From positions 372,001 through 436,000 of the forward strand of contig NZ_CP118950.1 of assembly GCF_029024465.1 (NCBI RefSeq): 64,000 nucleotides of DNA. Reading direction: 5' to 3'. The stretch comes from Lactococcus garvieae subsp. garvieae (GTDB lineage Bacteria > Bacillota > Bacilli > Lactobacillales > Streptococcaceae). The position numbers and the translations under genes are program-made. Shown in pieces: positions 62,376 through 64,000 of the stretch; position 1 is the stretch's first letter, and each line of letters begins with the position of its first letter. Under the pieces are notes generated by a model. The model was given only the letters and a program-made list of their open reading frames with translations, did no database searches and was not told the origin of the DNA.

Positions 62376-64000
62376 ATGACACGAATACAAGATGATTTAT
62401 TTGCAACAGTAAATGCCGAGTGGCTTGAACAGGCACAGATACCAACTGATAAACCTCGTATCTCTGCTTTTGACGAATTGGTATTGGAAAATGAAAAAAA
62501 CTTAACAGCCGATTTGCAGCATATGTCCGTGGAACTTCCAGAGGATAATCCTGAACTCCTAGAAGCTATAAAGTTTTACAATAAGGCGGGAGATTGGAAA
62601 AGCCGTAACAAAAATGATTTCTCTGCCGTGATTAGAGAAATGGATAAAGTAAGAAGACTTGATTCATTCGAGGATTTTCGTACACATTTACTTGATTTGA
62701 TTTTTCATTCTCAAGCCCCGCTGCCTTTCTCAATCAGCGTCGATGCAGATATGAAAGATGCGGTGCACCATTCTTTGGGCTTCACTGGTCCTGGACTTAT
62801 TTTACCTGATACGACTTACTATGAGGAAAGCCATCCCCGTAAAGCTGAACTTTTGAGCTTTTGGCAGGAAAATTCCAAAGAAATATTAGAGCATTTTGGG
62901 CAAAAAGATGCCCAAGAAATCGCGGCTAAAGCTGTAGCTTTTGATGGCCTTTTGGTGGAATCAGCGAATACAGCAGAAGAGTGGGCCAAGTATGCGGAAC
63001 TCTATCATCCAGTTCCTTTTAAAGAGTTTGTAGGACATTTTAAAAATATAGATTTTGACTCATTTATCAAGGGTTTGGTTAACATTGAACCAGAGAAAGT
63101 AGTTGTCTTTGAAAATCGTTTTTATGATTCTTTCGACCATATCATTAACGAAGAAAATTGGCCTTTAATCAAAGCTTGGATGTTAGTGAAAATCGCACGT
63201 AAGGCGACAGGTTTACTTTCGGATGAATTACGACTTTTAGGGTCTGCATATGGTCGGTTTTTATCTAATGTATCAGAGGCAAGAAGTCAAGAAAAACATC
63301 AACTTGATATAACGGAGAGTTACTTCAGTCAAGTGATTGGCCTTTATTACGGTCTAAAATATTTTGGAGAAGAAGCTAAATCAGACGTTAAGCACATGAC
63401 TTCTGAGATGATTAAAGTTTATCAAGAACGCTTAGACAAAAATGAATGGCTCAGTCGTGCAACGATTGATAAGGCGATTGAAAAATTGAGTGCAATTACC
63501 GTTTTTATCGGCTATCCCGACAAGCTTCCAGAAATATATAGTCGTTTTAAAGTCGGCAACGGTAGTCTCTACGAAGATGCCTGTCATTTCGATGAATTAC
63601 TCACTGCGCGTCACTATGAAAAATTTAGCGAAGAAGTTGACAAGAGTTTGTGGCATATGCCGGCTCATATGGTCAATGCTTACTATAGTCCTGACAGCAA
63701 TACGATTGTTTTTCCGGCAGCTATCTTACAGGCTCCTTTCTACAGTCTTGAACAGTCAGCCAGCCAAAATTACGGGGGGATTGGTGCTGTCATTGCCCAT
63801 GAAATTTCACATGCTTTTGACAATAATGGAGCACAGTTTGACAAGTATGGCAATCTCAACAAATGGTGGACAGACGAAGATTATGAGGCCTTTGAGAAGA
63901 AACAAGAGGAAATGATTGCAGCTTTTGATGGAGTAGCAACTGAAGCTGGTCCAGCAAACGGCAAGTTGATTGTGTCTGAAAATATTGCCGACCAGGGAGG
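62376..64000 (+). CDS. pepO: endopeptidase PepO (M13 neprilysin family; truncated by right edge)
   Basis: A cytoplasmic zinc endopeptidase of the lactococcal peptide-degradation pathway. The visible 541 residues begin MTRIQDDLFATVNAEWLEQA. The zinc motif HEISH (residues 475-479) and the third-ligand motif ENIAD close to the edge are both present, as is NAYYSPDSNTIVFPAAILQ, the substrate-binding block of M13. CAGGAGG precedes ATG 62376. About 85 C-terminal residues should lie beyond the window, judging by the usual length of about 627. Confidence 0.95.
   Translation, partial: MTRIQDDLFATVNAEWLEQAQIPTDKPRISAFDELVLENEKNLTADLQHMSVELPEDNPELLEAIKFYNKAGDWKSRNKNDFSAVIREMDKVRRLDSFEDFRTHLLDLIFHSQAPLPFSISVDADMKDAVHHSLGFTGPGLILPDTTYYEESHPRKAELLSFWQENSKEILEHFGQKDAQEIAAKAVAFDGLLVESANTAEEWAKYAELYHPVPFKEFVGHFKNIDFDSFIKGLVNIEPEKVVVFENRFYDSFDHIINEENWPLIKAWMLVKIARKATGLLSDELRLLGSAYGRFLSNVSEARSQEKHQLDITESYFSQVIGLYYGLKYFGEEAKSDVKHMTSEMIKVYQERLDKNEWLSRATIDKAIEKLSAITVFIGYPDKLPEIYSRFKVGNGSLYEDACHFDELLTARHYEKFSEEVDKSLWHMPAHMVNAYYSPDSNTIVFPAAILQAPFYSLEQSASQNYGGIGAVIAHEISHAFDNNGAQFDKYGNLNKWWTDEDYEAFEKKQEEMIAAFDGVATEAGPANGKLIVSENIADQG

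Noticed and set aside
63490-63915. Forward frame of 141 codons near the right edge
   Set aside because: It overlaps pepO in another frame, and the pepO frame has the zinc motif and full family similarity.

Overview
The window looks like chromosome of a low-GC lactic acid bacterium, most likely Lactococcus and probably nearer the L. garvieae group than L. lactis. That is inferred from gene content and order (coaE-pmrA-rpmG, ftsW-pycA, recJ-apt, murE divergent from a YtgP/MurJ-type flippase, pflA-ppaC-DUF1803, pepO) and from CtsR and CcpA sites. No rRNA and no CRISPR were seen; one tRNA-Arg(CCG) is present.

Layout. 1-8 kb: recU (cut by the left edge), a DUF1273 gene, an Spx paralogue, an inositol phosphatase-like gene, murA, epuA, tig, then an ArsR/DJ-1/epimerase operon. 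8-20 kb: HAD phosphatase, tRNA-Arg, rnz, SDR, recJ, apt, rpoE, mltG, greA, ctsR-clpC, hpf. 20-35 kb: pflB, coaE, pmrA, rpmG, ftsW, pycA, clpP (reverse strand), a VOC protein, a second Spx paralogue, tatD, rnmV and an ABC-2 exporter. 35.4-40.8 kb is accessory DNA between the exporter and rsmA. It holds a 5-bp tandem repeat inside a short ORF, a GC-rich exported-protein gene, a MerR-controlled acetyltransferase/SDR/hydrolase set and a broken IS3 transposase. 41-52.5 kb: rsmA, a glycosylase-fold gene, an intact IS3-family element, GNAT, AI-2E-type transporter, CorC-like protein, MFS pump, pflA, ppaC, DUF1803 and pepT. 52.8-64 kb: an amino-acid permease, a second copy of the GC-rich exported-protein family, murE, an Rgg regulator with a secreted cationic protein and a membrane protein, the flippase and pepO (cut by the right edge).

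Most striking observation. At 35577-35788 a short ORF with a good ribosome-binding site carries 92 bp (18.4 copies) of ACAGC. Directly downstream lie an intrinsic terminator and a second perfect hairpin, then the exported-protein gene at 35833. In the copy number seen here, and in one other phase, translation stops before the terminator. In the remaining phase (one repeat fewer, or two more) the ORF runs through both hairpins and stops just after them. This suggests a phase-variable switch in which repeat slippage decides whether ribosomes disrupt the terminator. It is inference from sequence alone.

Other points. Five genes have a -10 element exactly six bases before their ATG and no Shine-Dalgarno sequence, so leaderless mRNAs are predicted. 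The MerR promoter has the classical 19-bp spacer filled by a perfect palindrome. CtsR operators precede both ctsR-clpC and clpP, linking the two Clp loci. pflB and pflA lie far apart but form one functional pair, and a perfect cre site lies upstream of pflB.
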